Assembly (NCBI RefSeq): GCF_001298105.1
Contig: NZ_LGJH01000148.1
Span: 36,077 to 100,076 of the forward strand
DNA length: 64,000 bases
Origin: Novosphingobium sp. ST904
GTDB taxonomy: Bacteria > Pseudomonadota > Alphaproteobacteria > Sphingomonadales > Sphingomonadaceae
Direction of reading: 5' to 3'
Shown here: positions 56,285 through 64,000 of the stretch, piece by piece
How positions within the stretch are numbered: the stretch's first letter is position 1
How the letters are laid out: the number at the start of each line of letters is the position of its first letter
Position numbers and translations under genes: made by a program
Notes under the pieces: model-generated
What the model was told of the DNA's origin: nothing
Seen by the model: only the letters and a program-made list of their open reading frames with translations
The model's database searches: none

Positions 56285-56881
56285 TCACGTGATCCAGCTT
56301 GAAATGGTCTCAAAGCGCCACGCGCCATCTTCCAGCCAGAACAGGATTGTGCCACCGGCCCAACCGCTCGAACAGATCGCGTAGCCGCGCGACTTTTCCC
56401 GGTTCATGACCAGTGCGGGCAGTTCGATGAGACGGAAATCGGGCGAACGGCGTTGCAGGGCCTCTTCGCCTTTCGCACCGTAGACCAGTACCGGCATCGG
56501 CAATTGCACCATGCACGCGAGGTCTGCAGGACGCCCCTTGACGAACAGCGGCCACTTCTCGCCGCTGGAAACGCGCGAGATTCCGGAAAACAACGGGGCG
56601 TTGGGAGCGCGATCGATAGGCTCGCGGATCGCCGCCTCATCGATGCCGGTAAGCATCAGTAGTACCTTTCGGCGTACGGTTGTCACCGGATCGGTAGCAC
56701 TCTGGTTGCAGGTGGTCGCATCCGAGCCTACCACGAAGGGTGCCTCATCGGCGTGCACGTCTATGCCAAGGTGCGCAGCAACGAGATCGGAAACACCGTC
56801 GCCATTGCTGTCTTTGGTCAGCACATCGATCGGAATATCAAGCCACAGGTTCGCCTCCTTTCGCAAGGTCCGCAGGCCCAC
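56285..56881 (-). CDS. Unknown protein with a calcium-binding-like DxNxDGxxD loop
   Basis: 198 residues from GTG 56881, but without a ribosome site; the frame stays open further upstream (reading ITYPRVGLRTLRKEANLWLD) with no ATG, GTG or TTG, so the gene may have lost its 5' end. DVLTKDSNGDGVSDLVAAH at about residues 19-37 resembles a dockerin or thrombospondin-type-3 calcium loop. The rest includes LLMLTGIDEAAIREPI, KWPLFVKGRPADLACM and SRGYAICSSGWAGGTILFWLEDGAWRFE. I do not recognise a family. It is divergent from the deacetylase gene. Confidence 0.55.
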   Translation of the reverse strand: MGLRTLRKEANLWLDIPIDVLTKDSNGDGVSDLVAAHLGIDVHADEAPFVVGSDATTCNQSATDPVTTVRRKVLLMLTGIDEAAIREPIDRAPNAPLFSGISRVSSGEKWPLFVKGRPADLACMVQLPMPVLVYGAKGEEALQRRSPDFRLIELPALVMNREKSRGYAICSSGWAGGTILFWLEDGAWRFETISSWIT

Positions 56882-56938
56882 CCGCGGATAGGTAATGCTG
56901 CTCGACCTGCACGCCTGGGCGTTCTACCTGCAGGGCCT

Positions 56939-57850
56939 ATGCTGCATGTTGTCCATCACCCCGGTTACGCTGTCGAAACCGAGCGCACGGGTACTTTCCC
57001 GCATGACAAGTATGCGCTGGTCATGCGGGCGCTGGGGGGAAGCGGAGTGGCAATGACGGTCCATGCGCCCGAAGTCATGCCGCGGGAATGGCTCGAGGCT
57101 GTCCACGACCCGGCTTATGTTGAGGAAGTCATCGATTGCGCGGTGCCAGCGGCCAAGCAGCGCCGGATTGGCTTTACGATCGACGAGCGGATTTCCCGGC
57201 GATCGCAGCTCTCCCCCGGTGGAACGTGGCTCGCGGCGAAGCTGGCGCTGGAGCACGGGTATGCTGGAAATTCCGCTGGCGGCAGTCACCATGCCCTGGT
57301 CGATACCGGCGCGGGCTATTGCGTGTTCAATGACTTGGTACTCGCCGCCAACCGGCTGATCGAGGAAGGTGACGTCTCGCGCATCCTGATCCTCGATCTT
57401 GATGTGCATCAGGGCGATGGCACTGCGGCCCTCACCGCAGGGCGCAGCGACATCTTCACGCTCTCCATTCATGCCGAGAAAAACTTCCCCACACGCAAGG
57501 CGCGCTCTTCACTCGATATCGGACTTCCCGATGCAACGGGCGATGCGGGCTATCTGGACGCGCTGTCGGGATCGCTGCCCATGGTCCTCGATTATTTCGG
57601 ACCGGAACTGATCTTGCTGCAGGCCGGCGTCGATGCCCATACGGACGACAAGCTTGGGCGCCTGTCCTTGACGGACAAAGGCCTCGCGGACCGCGATCGC
57701 TTTGTGGCGACGGAGGCGAAGCGGCGCGGCATTCCTTTGGCGAGCACACTGGGCGGTGGTTACGGCACGGACCGCGAAGCCGTGGCCTTGCGGCACGCGC
57801 GCACGATCCTCGCCCTTTTCGCGACCATAAGTGTGCGTGATGCCGCGTGA
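56939..57850 (+). CDS. Histone-deacetylase-superfamily amidohydrolase
   Basis: 303 residues from ATG 56939. The zinc hydrolase motifs are AGGSHHALVDTGAGYCVFNDL with the catalytic His pair, LILDLDVHQGDGTA with Asp and His metal ligands, AGVDAHTDDKLGRLSLT with the third Asp, and LGGGYGTD at the end. The family removes acetyl or acyl groups from lysine, polyamines or small amides. The start is short compared with acetylpolyamine hydrolases and fits the bacterial HDAC-like group. Substrate unknown. Confidence 0.92.
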   Translation: MLHVVHHPGYAVETERTGTFPHDKYALVMRALGGSGVAMTVHAPEVMPREWLEAVHDPAYVEEVIDCAVPAAKQRRIGFTIDERISRRSQLSPGGTWLAAKLALEHGYAGNSAGGSHHALVDTGAGYCVFNDLVLAANRLIEEGDVSRILILDLDVHQGDGTAALTAGRSDIFTLSIHAEKNFPTRKARSSLDIGLPDATGDAGYLDALSGSLPMVLDYFGPELILLQAGVDAHTDDKLGRLSLTDKGLADRDRFVATEAKRRGIPLASTLGGGYGTDREAVALRHARTILALFATISVRDAA

Positions 57851-57864
57851 TAGCTCGAGGTTGG

Positions 57865-58116
57865 TTACTGGGCTCCGGCCCTCTCGGCATTGAGCCGCTC
57901 GGCGAGCTGCTGGATCTCGTCGGGATTGAGAATCCAGGTTCGAGTCTTGCGGCCTTCGCGGAACACGGGGCGCGTCAGCAGGATGCGCGCCTGCTCTTTG
58001 GCAAATGGCTTGAAGATCGAAAAGTGCATCACGCATTCGAGCATCGATCCGATTACCGGCGTCTTGCCGTCCAGATCGATCAGCGTCGCGGGCTGATCCC
58101 AGGGAATGTTCATCAT
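57865..58116 (-). CDS. Small hypothetical protein
   Basis: 83 residues (or 82 from the second ATG). It begins MMNIPWDQPATLIDLDGKTPVIG and ends ILNPDEIQQLAERLNAERAGAQ, a charged helix. The composition is balanced, like a real cytoplasmic protein. It converges with the deacetylase gene over a 14-bp gap. I know no function. Confidence 0.6.
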   Translation of the reverse strand: MMNIPWDQPATLIDLDGKTPVIGSMLECVMHFSIFKPFAKEQARILLTRPVFREGRKTRTWILNPDEIQQLAERLNAERAGAQ

Positions 58117-58481
58117 AGCGCGCGCCTATCGCGGGTTGGGGCTTATCTCAATGCCACAAATGTTGCGGTGGCCCTCATCGGCTATGTCCAGCGCCACGAT
58201 CTCCGCCGAGACTCATAATGGCCAGCTTCCCGATTTTCGATGAGGCGCTGTTCCGAGCGCGGACAACCGAGATCGGCAGGGCAATGCCCTGTTTGGATCA
58301 CAGTTTAAATCGGGATTTTGAGTGAGTTATACTCACGTTGGTTGCGGGGGCCGAATTCCTCCGCTGTAGAACCCGGTTCCGATTAACTGCCAATGCCCGC
58401 GTCACGCCTCAGGCATAAAATCAGCCGTCAACGTTAACTGCTCTCATGCTGCAAGGCGACGCCCATCAATGTCATGCCAAC
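58117..58481. other. Region between unknown gene and IS3, with one short reading frame
   Basis: ATG 58218 opens a 35-residue frame (MASFPIFDEALFRARTTEI...) that ends at 58325. It reads like the start of a protein cut short, possibly by earlier rearrangement near the insertion sequence. No other feature is supported. Confidence 0.35.
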
Positions 58482-59746
58482 TGATCTGCCCCCTTCTGAG
58501 TGGCCCAAAATCTGTTTTAGATTTGGCCACGAAGGAGGACTGGAATGGCGAGGAAGCACAAGCCGGAAGAGATCATCGGGAAGCTGCGTGAAGCGGAGAT
58601 CGTGCTGGCGCAGGGCGGAACGGTGGTGGATGCGTGTCGCCGGATCGGCGTCACCGAGCAGAGCTACTACCGCTGGCGCAAGGAGTATGGCGGCCTGAAG
58701 ATGGACCAGGCTCGGCGCATGAAAGAGCTTGAGAAGGAAAACGCTCGGTTGCGGCGGGCGGTGTCAGATCTGACGCTGGACAAGTTGATCCTGCAGGAGG
58801 CCTCGCGGGGAATCTTCTGAGCCCCGCGCGCCGCAGGCGCTGTATCGATCATATCCGGGGCATAACGCCGGTGTCCGAGCGGCGGGTCTGCCGCGTGCTC
58901 GGGCAACATCGATCGACGCAGCGCAAAACGCCGCGTGGGGCGGATGACGAAGCAGCCCTGACCGAGGACATCATCGCGCTTGCCCGGCAGTATGGCCGCT
59001 ATGGCTATCGCCGGGTGACGGCCTTGCTGCGTGATGCGGGTTGGCATGTGAACCGCAAACGGGTGGAGCGCATCTGGCGCCGTGAAGGGCTCAAGGTGCC
59101 GCAGAAGCAACCGAAGCGTGGAAGGCTCTGGCTGAACGACGGATCATGTATCCGCCTGCGGCCGGAATATCCGGGCCATGTGTGGTCTTACGACTTCGTC
59201 GAGGGACGCACACATGATGGCCGCAAGTTCCGCATCCTGTCGATCATCGACGAGGCCAGCCGCGAGTGCCTCGCCCTACCCATCGCGCGACGGCTGCGCA
59301 GCGAGGACGTGCTGGCGGCTCTCGCCGAGTTGTTCGTCATACGGGGGCCGCCGGCGCACATACGGTCAGACAATGGCCCTGAATTTATCGCCAATGCCGT
59401 GCAGCAATGGCTGGCGAAGATCGGCTTGAAGACGCTCTACATTACACCCGGCAGCCCATGGGAAAATGGCTACTGTGAGTCCTTCAACGGCTCGATGCGC
59501 GACGAGCTCTTGAACGGGGAGATCTTCTACACCCTGGCCGAAGCTCGGATCCTGATCGAGGGCTGGCGCAGACACTACAACACCGTCAGGCCTCATAGTT
59601 CGCTGGGGTATCGACCGCCGGCCCCGGAGACGGCAACGGCGCCATGGCTGCCCTCCGGTTCCGCTACGCTGCACCTACGGCCAGCCATGCGCCGGAGGCA
59701 ATCTTACACTAACAAACAACCCGGACCACTCGGTGGGGGCCGGTCA
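58482..59746 (+). mobile_element. IS3-family insertion sequence, about 1.27 kb
   Basis: The left end TGATCTGCCCCC...GAGTGG and the right end, read on the minus strand as TGACCGGCCCCC...GAGTGG, form the terminal inverted repeats with one gap. Between them are overlapping orfA and orfB. No clear target duplication is visible, which hints at past recombination or that the exact ends are a few bases off. Its right end is inside an older IS3-type remnant. Confidence 0.8.
58545..58820 (+). CDS. IS3-family transposase OrfA
   Basis: 91 residues with an N-terminal helix-turn-helix (KPEEIIGKLREAEIVLAQGG, VVDACRRIGVTEQSYYRWRKEYGG) and a leucine-zipper-like C-terminus (MKELEKENARLRRAVSDLTLDKL). It binds the element's ends. 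The full transposase is probably made by ribosomal frameshift near the end of this frame, where GGGGAATC leads into orfB (reading NLLSPARRR). Confidence 0.9.
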   Translation: MARKHKPEEIIGKLREAEIVLAQGGTVVDACRRIGVTEQSYYRWRKEYGGLKMDQARRMKELEKENARLRRAVSDLTLDKLILQEASRGIF

Positions 59747-59755
59747 ATCGGCTGA
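58811..59755 (+). CDS. IS3-family transposase OrfB (DDE integrase core)
   Basis: Open from 58811 in the frame entered after orfA (NLLSPARRRRCIDHIRGITP). The catalytic acids are Asp in HVWSYDFVEGRTHDGRKFRI, Asp in HIRSDNGPEF and Glu in WENGYCESFNGSMRDELL, the DDE pattern of the rve core. The C-terminus has HYNTVRPHSSLGYRPP. The stop (59753-59755) lies 7 bases past the right inverted repeat, that is, in the neighbouring DNA. Confidence 0.9.
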   Translation, partial: NLLSPARRRRCIDHIRGITPVSERRVCRVLGQHRSTQRKTPRGADDEAALTEDIIALARQYGRYGYRRVTALLRDAGWHVNRKRVERIWRREGLKVPQKQPKRGRLWLNDGSCIRLRPEYPGHVWSYDFVEGRTHDGRKFRILSIIDEASRECLALPIARRLRSEDVLAALAELFVIRGPPAHIRSDNGPEFIANAVQQWLAKIGLKTLYITPGSPWENGYCESFNGSMRDELLNGEIFYTLAEARILIEGWRRHYNTVRPHSSLGYRPPAPETATAPWLPSGSATLHLRPAMRRRQSYTNKQPGPLGGGRSIG

Positions 59756-60003
59756 TATCTGGGCTTCTATAACGCCCGGAGACCTCACTCGAGCCTCGGT
59801 GGGCGTCCGCCCGATCAAACCTACTTTGACAATCTGCCACAGGCCGTGGCAGCGTGAATTGGCCGCGACTTGCGGGGCGTCACTCCGGCCGGGCTACGCC
59901 CGACCTCCATGACGCCCCGCAGGCGGCAGCTTGAACAACCAACCCGCAGACGATCCACTTATCAAACGTCAAAGGCTGTTCAGACGAGCCGGGCCACTTC
60001 TGC
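59747..60003 (+). mobile_element. Remnant of a second, older IS3-family element
   Basis: From 59756 the plus strand reads YLGFYNARRPHSSLGGRPPDQTYFDNLPQAVAA to TGA 59857. This is the transposase C-terminal signature of another IS3 group. Around 59970-60000 CTGTTCAGACGAGCCGGGCC resembles that group's right end. The rest of this element is gone; the complete IS3 at 58482 abuts it. Confidence 0.65.
59871..59921. repeat. Perfect 12-bp inverted repeat hairpin
   Basis: TGCGGGGCGTCA at 59871-59882 pairs exactly with TGACGCCCCGCA at 59910-59921. The 27-base loop itself holds a 5-bp stem (CGGGC/GCCCG). It lies in the old IS remnant just after its transposase stop, so it is probably part of that element, perhaps its terminator. 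Confidence 0.6.
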
Positions 60004-60128
60004 GTCAGCCGGTTGAGGTATGTCTGACACTTGGGTGCCGTTCACTCGAGTTCCGCTCTTCAACGAGCGAGTGAAACGTCCAAATCGCTTAAATTAGATT
60101 TGCTGCACAGTGAATATTGCCAATCGGT

Positions 60129-60138
60129 CGAATATTCG
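60129..60138. promoter_or_regulatory. Palindrome CGAATATTCG before the AbiE-like pair
   Basis: A perfect 10-bp palindrome about 30 bp before ATG 60170, with CCGAATATGC repeating half of it next to that start. AbiEi antitoxins are known to repress their own operon by binding repeats upstream; this is a candidate site. Confidence 0.4.
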
Positions 60139-60169
60139 GCATAATGGCCTTATTCACTGGTGGCCGAAT

Positions 60170-61255
60170 ATGCGTGATTTTGGGTACGATGAACAGGAGC
60201 TGGTCGAGGAACTCTGTAGCGCCATAGCGGCGTTGCCGGGGGCTTCCGCGCATCCGCGCATGAACCAGCCTCGATCGGGCAGCCGATATGAGCCTGATGG
60301 TCTGCTCGATGTTCACATCAATCAAAGCGACCTTGCCATCGTCGTTGAAGCCAAGCGCGAGCTTTTCCCCAGGGACGTGCGTCAGCAGATTTGGCTATTA
60401 CGGGACTATCTCGACGGCATGGATGGGCCGGCTGAGAAGGTGGCGATGCTCGTCGCCGGCGCAGTCTCGAGGGGTGCCCGCGAGATCCTCCAGCAAGAGA
60501 AGATCGGCTATTTCGATCCGGGTGGCTCACTCTTCATCCCTTCGACAAGCGCTTATGTCTTGATCGATCGCCCTCCACCGAAGAAGGCGGTGCGCATGTT
60601 CGGGGCGATCTTCCAAGGACAGCGCGCACGTGTCGTCCAAGCGGTGATCGAGGCGGCTCCGAACTGGGTGAGCGTGAAGGATTTGGCGGAAGCCACGGGC
60701 GTCTCGGCGGCTACGACGTCTGAAACGCTCACCGAGATGGAGCGTCGTGACTGGCTGGAGGTCGATGGTGCTGGGCCCGCCAAGACCCGCCGCCTGCGCG
60801 AGCGCGCCCTGGTTCTGGACGAGTGGGCGCGTCTGATTGCGGCCCAAAAGCCACCACAGATAGAGCGATACTATGTTCCTGCGAACGACGCGGGCGAGAT
60901 TGCGCGTCGGCTCGAGGACGCCTGTCGCGACGCGGGCGCGCAATATGCCATTACGGCTGAGGCTGCGGCGCAGGTCTATGCGCCTTATCTTTCGTCGATC
61001 TCGCAGCTGAAATGCCGCCTCCAGGCGGGGCGGGTTCAGCATGATGTGCTCTCGCGCCTCGATGCGCGATCCGTGTCGGAGGGTTGGAATTTCGGCGTGA
61101 TCGCTGAGGTGGGCAAGCATGACGTTGCTGTGGGCGAGCGGCTCAATGGGATCGCCTACGCGCCTATTGTCCAGATATACCTCGATCTCCTCCAGGGTTC
61201 GGGTCGCGCCAGCGAAATGGCCGATCATTTCCGTTCAGAACGACTGTCAGGATAA
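60170..61255 (+). CDS. AbiEi-like antitoxin/regulator with a nuclease-like N-domain
   Basis: 361 residues from ATG 60170 (GGTGG upstream). A GTG at 60110 is possible but has no site and would cover the palindrome. The N-terminal part reads RYEPDGLLDVHINQSDLAIVVEAKREL, an arrangement of Asp then Glu-x-Lys like a PD-(D/E)xK nuclease core. From about residue 145 a winged helix (WVSVKDLAEATGVSAATTSETLTEMERRDWLEV) is followed by the alpha-beta C-domain usual for AbiEi-type antitoxins (RYYVPANDAGEIARRLEDACRDAGAQYAITAEAAAQVYAPYL). The next gene starts on the last base of its stop, so the two are co-translated. Function as antitoxin is inferred. Confidence 0.7.
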   Translation: MRDFGYDEQELVEELCSAIAALPGASAHPRMNQPRSGSRYEPDGLLDVHINQSDLAIVVEAKRELFPRDVRQQIWLLRDYLDGMDGPAEKVAMLVAGAVSRGAREILQQEKIGYFDPGGSLFIPSTSAYVLIDRPPPKKAVRMFGAIFQGQRARVVQAVIEAAPNWVSVKDLAEATGVSAATTSETLTEMERRDWLEVDGAGPAKTRRLRERALVLDEWARLIAAQKPPQIERYYVPANDAGEIARRLEDACRDAGAQYAITAEAAAQVYAPYLSSISQLKCRLQAGRVQHDVLSRLDARSVSEGWNFGVIAEVGKHDVAVGERLNGIAYAPIVQIYLDLLQGSGRASEMADHFRSERLSG

Positions 61256-62163
61256 TGACCAAACCAAAGACCATGTCCGCCTATGACGGCGGTGTCACCG
61301 AGGCGTGCGAGCGCGTACTCGTCACTCTCCTTCGCGGGTTCGGACCATGGAAAGAGTCGGTCTTTCTCGTTGGCGGGCTGACGCCTCGCTATCTCGTCGC
61401 GGCACGCCCGCCGGAAGTGCCTCGGCATGCGGGCACGGGAGACGTGGATGTCGTCGTCGATGTGGCGATCCTCACCGACACCGAAGCCTACAGTACGCTG
61501 GAGGAGAACCTCAAAGCGATGGGGTTCGAGCGCGGCACTAACGAGAAGGGAGTGAAAGTCTCATGGCGCTGGGAAGCGCGGCTCGAGACGGGCGCGACGA
61601 TGATCCTCGAATTCCTGGCCGAGCATCCCGAACTCGGGGGAGGGCAGGTCAAGGTACTACCCACCGACGGCAACGTCTCCGCGCTCAATATCCCGCACGC
61701 CTCGATGGTGTTCGACCTGCACGATGAGACCGAACTGACGGCCGAGTTGCTCGATGGAGAAGGGCTCGCAACCGAGACGGTCCGGTACGCAAATATCGTC
61801 AGCTTCACCTGTCTTAAGGCATTCGCCTTCGATCATCGCAACGCTCGAAAGGACGCACACGATCTCGTCTATTGCCTCGAGCACCATCCGGGAGGCCTAG
61901 ATGCCGCAATCGGGGTGTTCAAGGAAGCGCTGGCTGGGCCGCATGCCGAGGCAGTGAGGGAGGCCCTCTCGAAGCTCAAGATCCGTTTCATCCACGATGA
62001 TCCTGGTCAGTCCTACCGCAGGGACGGGCCGGTCGCGGTTGCCCGCTTTGAGGATAATGACGCCGACGCGGCAGGTAATGAAGAGGTGCAGAACCTCCGC
62101 ATCCTCCGACAACGCCGAGTAGCAGATCTGATGACGAAGTTTCTTGCCGCTTTGGAAGCGTAG
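61255..62163 (+). CDS. AbiEii-like nucleotidyltransferase
   Basis: 302 residues, with the ATG overlapping the previous TAA. The nucleotidyltransferase core has VFLVGGLTPRYLV and GTGDVDVVVDVAIL, the G-G and D-x-D motifs. LKAFAFDHRNARKDAHDLVYCLEHHPGG carries the Lys...Lys-Asp motif typical of AbiEii/AbiGii toxins. In type IV toxin-antitoxin systems this subunit blocks growth by modifying a cellular target such as tRNA, unless the cognate antitoxin counters it. With the upstream gene it forms a candidate phage-defence module. Confidence 0.78.
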   Translation: MTKPKTMSAYDGGVTEACERVLVTLLRGFGPWKESVFLVGGLTPRYLVAARPPEVPRHAGTGDVDVVVDVAILTDTEAYSTLEENLKAMGFERGTNEKGVKVSWRWEARLETGATMILEFLAEHPELGGGQVKVLPTDGNVSALNIPHASMVFDLHDETELTAELLDGEGLATETVRYANIVSFTCLKAFAFDHRNARKDAHDLVYCLEHHPGGLDAAIGVFKEALAGPHAEAVREALSKLKIRFIHDDPGQSYRRDGPVAVARFEDNDADAAGNEEVQNLRILRQRRVADLMTKFLAALEA

Positions 62164-62396
62164 GGGTGACCGGCGTGCAACTCATCCACTTGGAAAGGGG
62201 CTGAACCCATGGCGCCTGTGACCAAGGCGCGATCCCGTACCTCGCTTGTCGAGCCAGCGCTTGGCGGGACATATCTGTTACGCGAGGCACTCGCTCGAGC
62301 GAAGGCGCAGATGGATGAGGGATCATGGGCGTGCGTGACGAGATCGGTTTCTTTACGATCCATCTGGGCTATTCCGAGATCGGAATCTGGATCCTA

Positions 62397-63543
62397 GTGG
62401 ATTGATCGGAACGAATGAGTCCGCTTGAGGGATTCCCATGCTTTCGATGCCGTGCGACGATGCGGCATGCGAACGGGTATCGAGATCGAGGTCACTGCAC
62501 CGGACACGAAGCGGCTTGAGGCGATTGTTGCGGCGCGGGGTTCGGCGCAGAAGCATGTCTGGCGGGCGCGCATCATTCTCTTGACGGCTCAGGGCTTGGG
62601 TACCCAAGCGATCATGGCGGCGACCGGAAAATCGAAGACATGCGTTTGGCGCTGGCAGGAACGGTTCATGGCCGAAGGCGTGGATGGGCTGCTGCGCGAT
62701 AAGACCCGGCCTCCGGGGATCGCGCCTCTCGATGCTGACTTGGTCGACAAGGTCGTCGCGCTGACACTGGAACCGCCCAGCCATGAGGCCACGCATTGGA
62801 CCGTGCGTGCGATGGCCAAAGCCATTGGTATCGCGGCATCATCGGTTGTGAAGATCTGGCACGACCACGGTCTGGCGCCCCATCGGTGGCGCAGCTTCAA
62901 GCTGTCCAACGACAAGGCGTTCGCCGAGAAGTTGCGCGATGTCGTCGGGCTCTATGTCTCGCCGCCTGCTCACGCCATTGTGTTGTCAGTCGACGAAAAG
63001 AGCCAGATTCAGGCGCTCGACCGCACCCAACCGGGCCTGCCGCTAAAGCGGGGCCGCGGGGCAACCATGACGCACGACTACAAGCGTAACGGGACCACAA
63101 CCTTGTTTGCCGCACTCAATGTCCTGGATGGCTCCGTGATCGGCCGCAACATGCAGCGGCACCGGCATCAGGAGTTCATCCGCTTCCTGAACACGATCGA
63201 AGCCCAGATGCCCGCTGACAAGGCCATCCACGTCATCCTCGACAATTATGCGACCCACAAGCAGCCCAAGGTCCGCGCCTGGTTGGCCAGACATCCGCGT
63301 TGGACCTTCCACTTCGTCCCGACGTCGTGCTCATGGCTCAATGCCGTCGAGGGCTTCTTCGCCAAGCTCACACGGCGGCGGCTGAAAAACGGCGTCTTTC
63401 ATTCCGTCGTAGATCTGCAGGCCGCCATCAACCGCTTTATCAAAGAGCATAACGAGGATCCCCAACCCTTCATCTGGAAGGCGGATCCGGACGAAATTAT
63501 AGCCGCTGTACGGCGCGGGCAACAAGTGTTGGAATCAATCCAC
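62397..63543 (+). mobile_element. IS630-family insertion sequence, about 1.15 kb
   Basis: The ends are inverted repeats beginning GTGGATTGAT on both sides, with partial identity for several more bases. They are bordered by TA at 62395-62396 and 63544-63545, the TA duplication made by IS630/Tc1-type elements. On the right it is inserted in the start of an IS5-type transposase gene. The DNA on the left does not continue that gene, so a deletion followed. Confidence 0.85.
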
Positions 63544-63546
63544 TAG
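62467..63546 (+). CDS. IS630-family transposase
   Basis: 359 residues from ATG 62467 (MRTGIEIEVTAPDTKRLEAI). Helix-turn-helix domains: GLGTQAIMAATGKSKTCVWRWQERF and THWTVRAMAKAIGIAASSVVKIW. The DDE core has VLSVDEKSQIQALDRTQPGLP, VILDNYATHKQPKVRAWL and FVPTSCSWLNAVEGFFAKLTRR. The stop TAG at 63544 is formed by the TA target duplication plus the next flanking base, not by the element itself. Confidence 0.92.
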   Translation: MRTGIEIEVTAPDTKRLEAIVAARGSAQKHVWRARIILLTAQGLGTQAIMAATGKSKTCVWRWQERFMAEGVDGLLRDKTRPPGIAPLDADLVDKVVALTLEPPSHEATHWTVRAMAKAIGIAASSVVKIWHDHGLAPHRWRSFKLSNDKAFAEKLRDVVGLYVSPPAHAIVLSVDEKSQIQALDRTQPGLPLKRGRGATMTHDYKRNGTTTLFAALNVLDGSVIGRNMQRHRHQEFIRFLNTIEAQMPADKAIHVILDNYATHKQPKVRAWLARHPRWTFHFVPTSCSWLNAVEGFFAKLTRRRLKNGVFHSVVDLQAAINRFIKEHNEDPQPFIWKADPDEIIAAVRRGQQVLESIH

Positions 63547-63753
63547 GATCTTGAACATGAGGACCGGATCGAACGGCGGCCTGCCGCCCTTGCCGCGGAC
63601 ACTCCGCCGCAGTGCTGCTACCAACGGGCCGCGGAAAACCTTGAAGTCGACGACAGCCGCAAGCCGTTCAAGCGGATCGCCTGCCGCGCTCAACGCCTCG
63701 TATCGGTCCGAAAGATCGAAGAAACTCGGCTGTCCCGCCACCATCGCCTCCAC
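63544..63753 (-). pseudogene. IS5-type transposase, N-terminal fragment
   Basis: From ATG 63753 the minus strand reads MEAMVAGQPSFFDLSDRYEALSAAGDPLERLAAVVDF and KGGRPPFDPVLMFKIL, the DUF772-type start of IS5 transposases. It is cut after about 70 residues by the IS630 element. The element's own end probably lies near 63780-63810, where CCGCT-AGGCGCC-AGCGG and TTTTT are seen, close to the tRNA gene. Confidence 0.85.
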
Positions 63754-63828
63754 CGTCGTGCAAAGGCAGTGAATCAGCTCAAGCCGCTAGGCGCCAGCGG
63801 TTTTTCGAGGCGTCCAGTTCTATGGCGG

Positions 63829-63905
<77 letters not shown>

Positions 63906-63936
63906 TCACCGATGGTTTTGCGTTTTTTTAAACGCG

Positions 63937-63959
63937 AAGAGGGCCGCTGGGGCCCTCTT
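63937..63959. terminator. Hairpin at the window end, upstream of tRNA-fMet
   Basis: AAGAGGGCC at 63937-63945 pairs perfectly with GGCCCTCTT at 63951-63959, loop of five. A second small stem with T/A runs (GCGTTT/AAACGC, 63920-63935) is next to it. It likely ends a transcript from the gene beyond the window. Direction cannot be fixed. Confidence 0.55.
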
Positions 63960-64000
63960 TGAGGGCTTTTGGGCCCTTTGTCATTGTGATGGGTTTTTTT

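Noticed and set aside
58478..59750. Target-site duplication for the IS3 element
   Set aside because: Bases flanking the two inverted repeats do not match.
59871..59921. Integron attC site for the 12-bp hairpin
   Set aside because: No conserved attC core sites or integrase are near; it sits in an IS remnant.

Overview
The window is GC-rich chromosomal DNA, most likely from a sphingomonad (Novosphingobium/Sphingobium-like alphaproteobacterium). The signs are a large TonB receptor, many SDR, AMP-ligase, sulfotransferase and TIM-barrel catabolic genes, a LexA box of the alphaproteobacterial GAAC-N7-GAAC type, an initiator tRNA with the rhizobial/sphingomonad anticodon stem, and several insertion sequences. 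The taxon is inferred from gene content only.

Region by region. 1-12 kb: LysR (cut by the window edge), a DenD-like dehydrogenase and a TonB receptor, divergent from an FAD monooxygenase, then a YbaL-type K+/H+ antiporter, an AraC regulator, a sulfotransferase and a large unknown exported protein. 12-15 kb: a DNA-repair pair, a radical SAM protein and a UdgX-type uracil-DNA glycosylase, behind a perfect LexA box. 15-30 kb: a catabolic region with an MFS transporter, a GntR regulator, a translationally coupled SDR/sulfotransferase/MBL-sulfatase/TIM-barrel operon, further SDRs, an alcohol dehydrogenase, an acyl-CoA ligase, a MaoC-like hydratase and a VOC protein. A nearly identical 20-bp operator-like motif lies near two of these genes and a partial copy near a third. 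30-36.4 kb: a signalling cluster with a CHASE3 hybrid kinase, CheR, a receiver-less CheB, a REC-kinase and a single-domain receiver.

36.4-51.6 kb is a periplasmic sugar/glycoside cluster. It has two GMC flavoprotein plus gluconate-dehydrogenase-subunit-3 pairs, a c-type cytochrome and the wreck of a second one, four TIM-barrel isomerase-like proteins, a DUF1080 protein, a Gfo/Idh oxidoreductase, an MFS permease, ThuA and a LacI regulator. The layout fits oxidation of glycosides to 3-keto-glycosides with electrons passed to cytochrome c, then cleavage and isomerisation of the keto sugar. 51.9-58 kb: two LysR regulators each beside an SDR or MFS gene, a histone-deacetylase-like hydrolase and two unknown proteins. 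58.4-63.8 kb is a mobile-element island: an IS3 element inserted in an older IS3 remnant, a two-gene AbiE-like (type IV toxin-antitoxin) module, and an IS630 element inserted in an IS5-type transposase. The window ends at tRNA-fMet and a hairpin.

An important caveat: at least ten genes are broken by small frameshifts, most of them equivalent to one missing base and often in G/C runs. This looks more like base-calling error than mass gene decay, but one cytochrome gene (51.2-51.6 kb) is damaged at several points.
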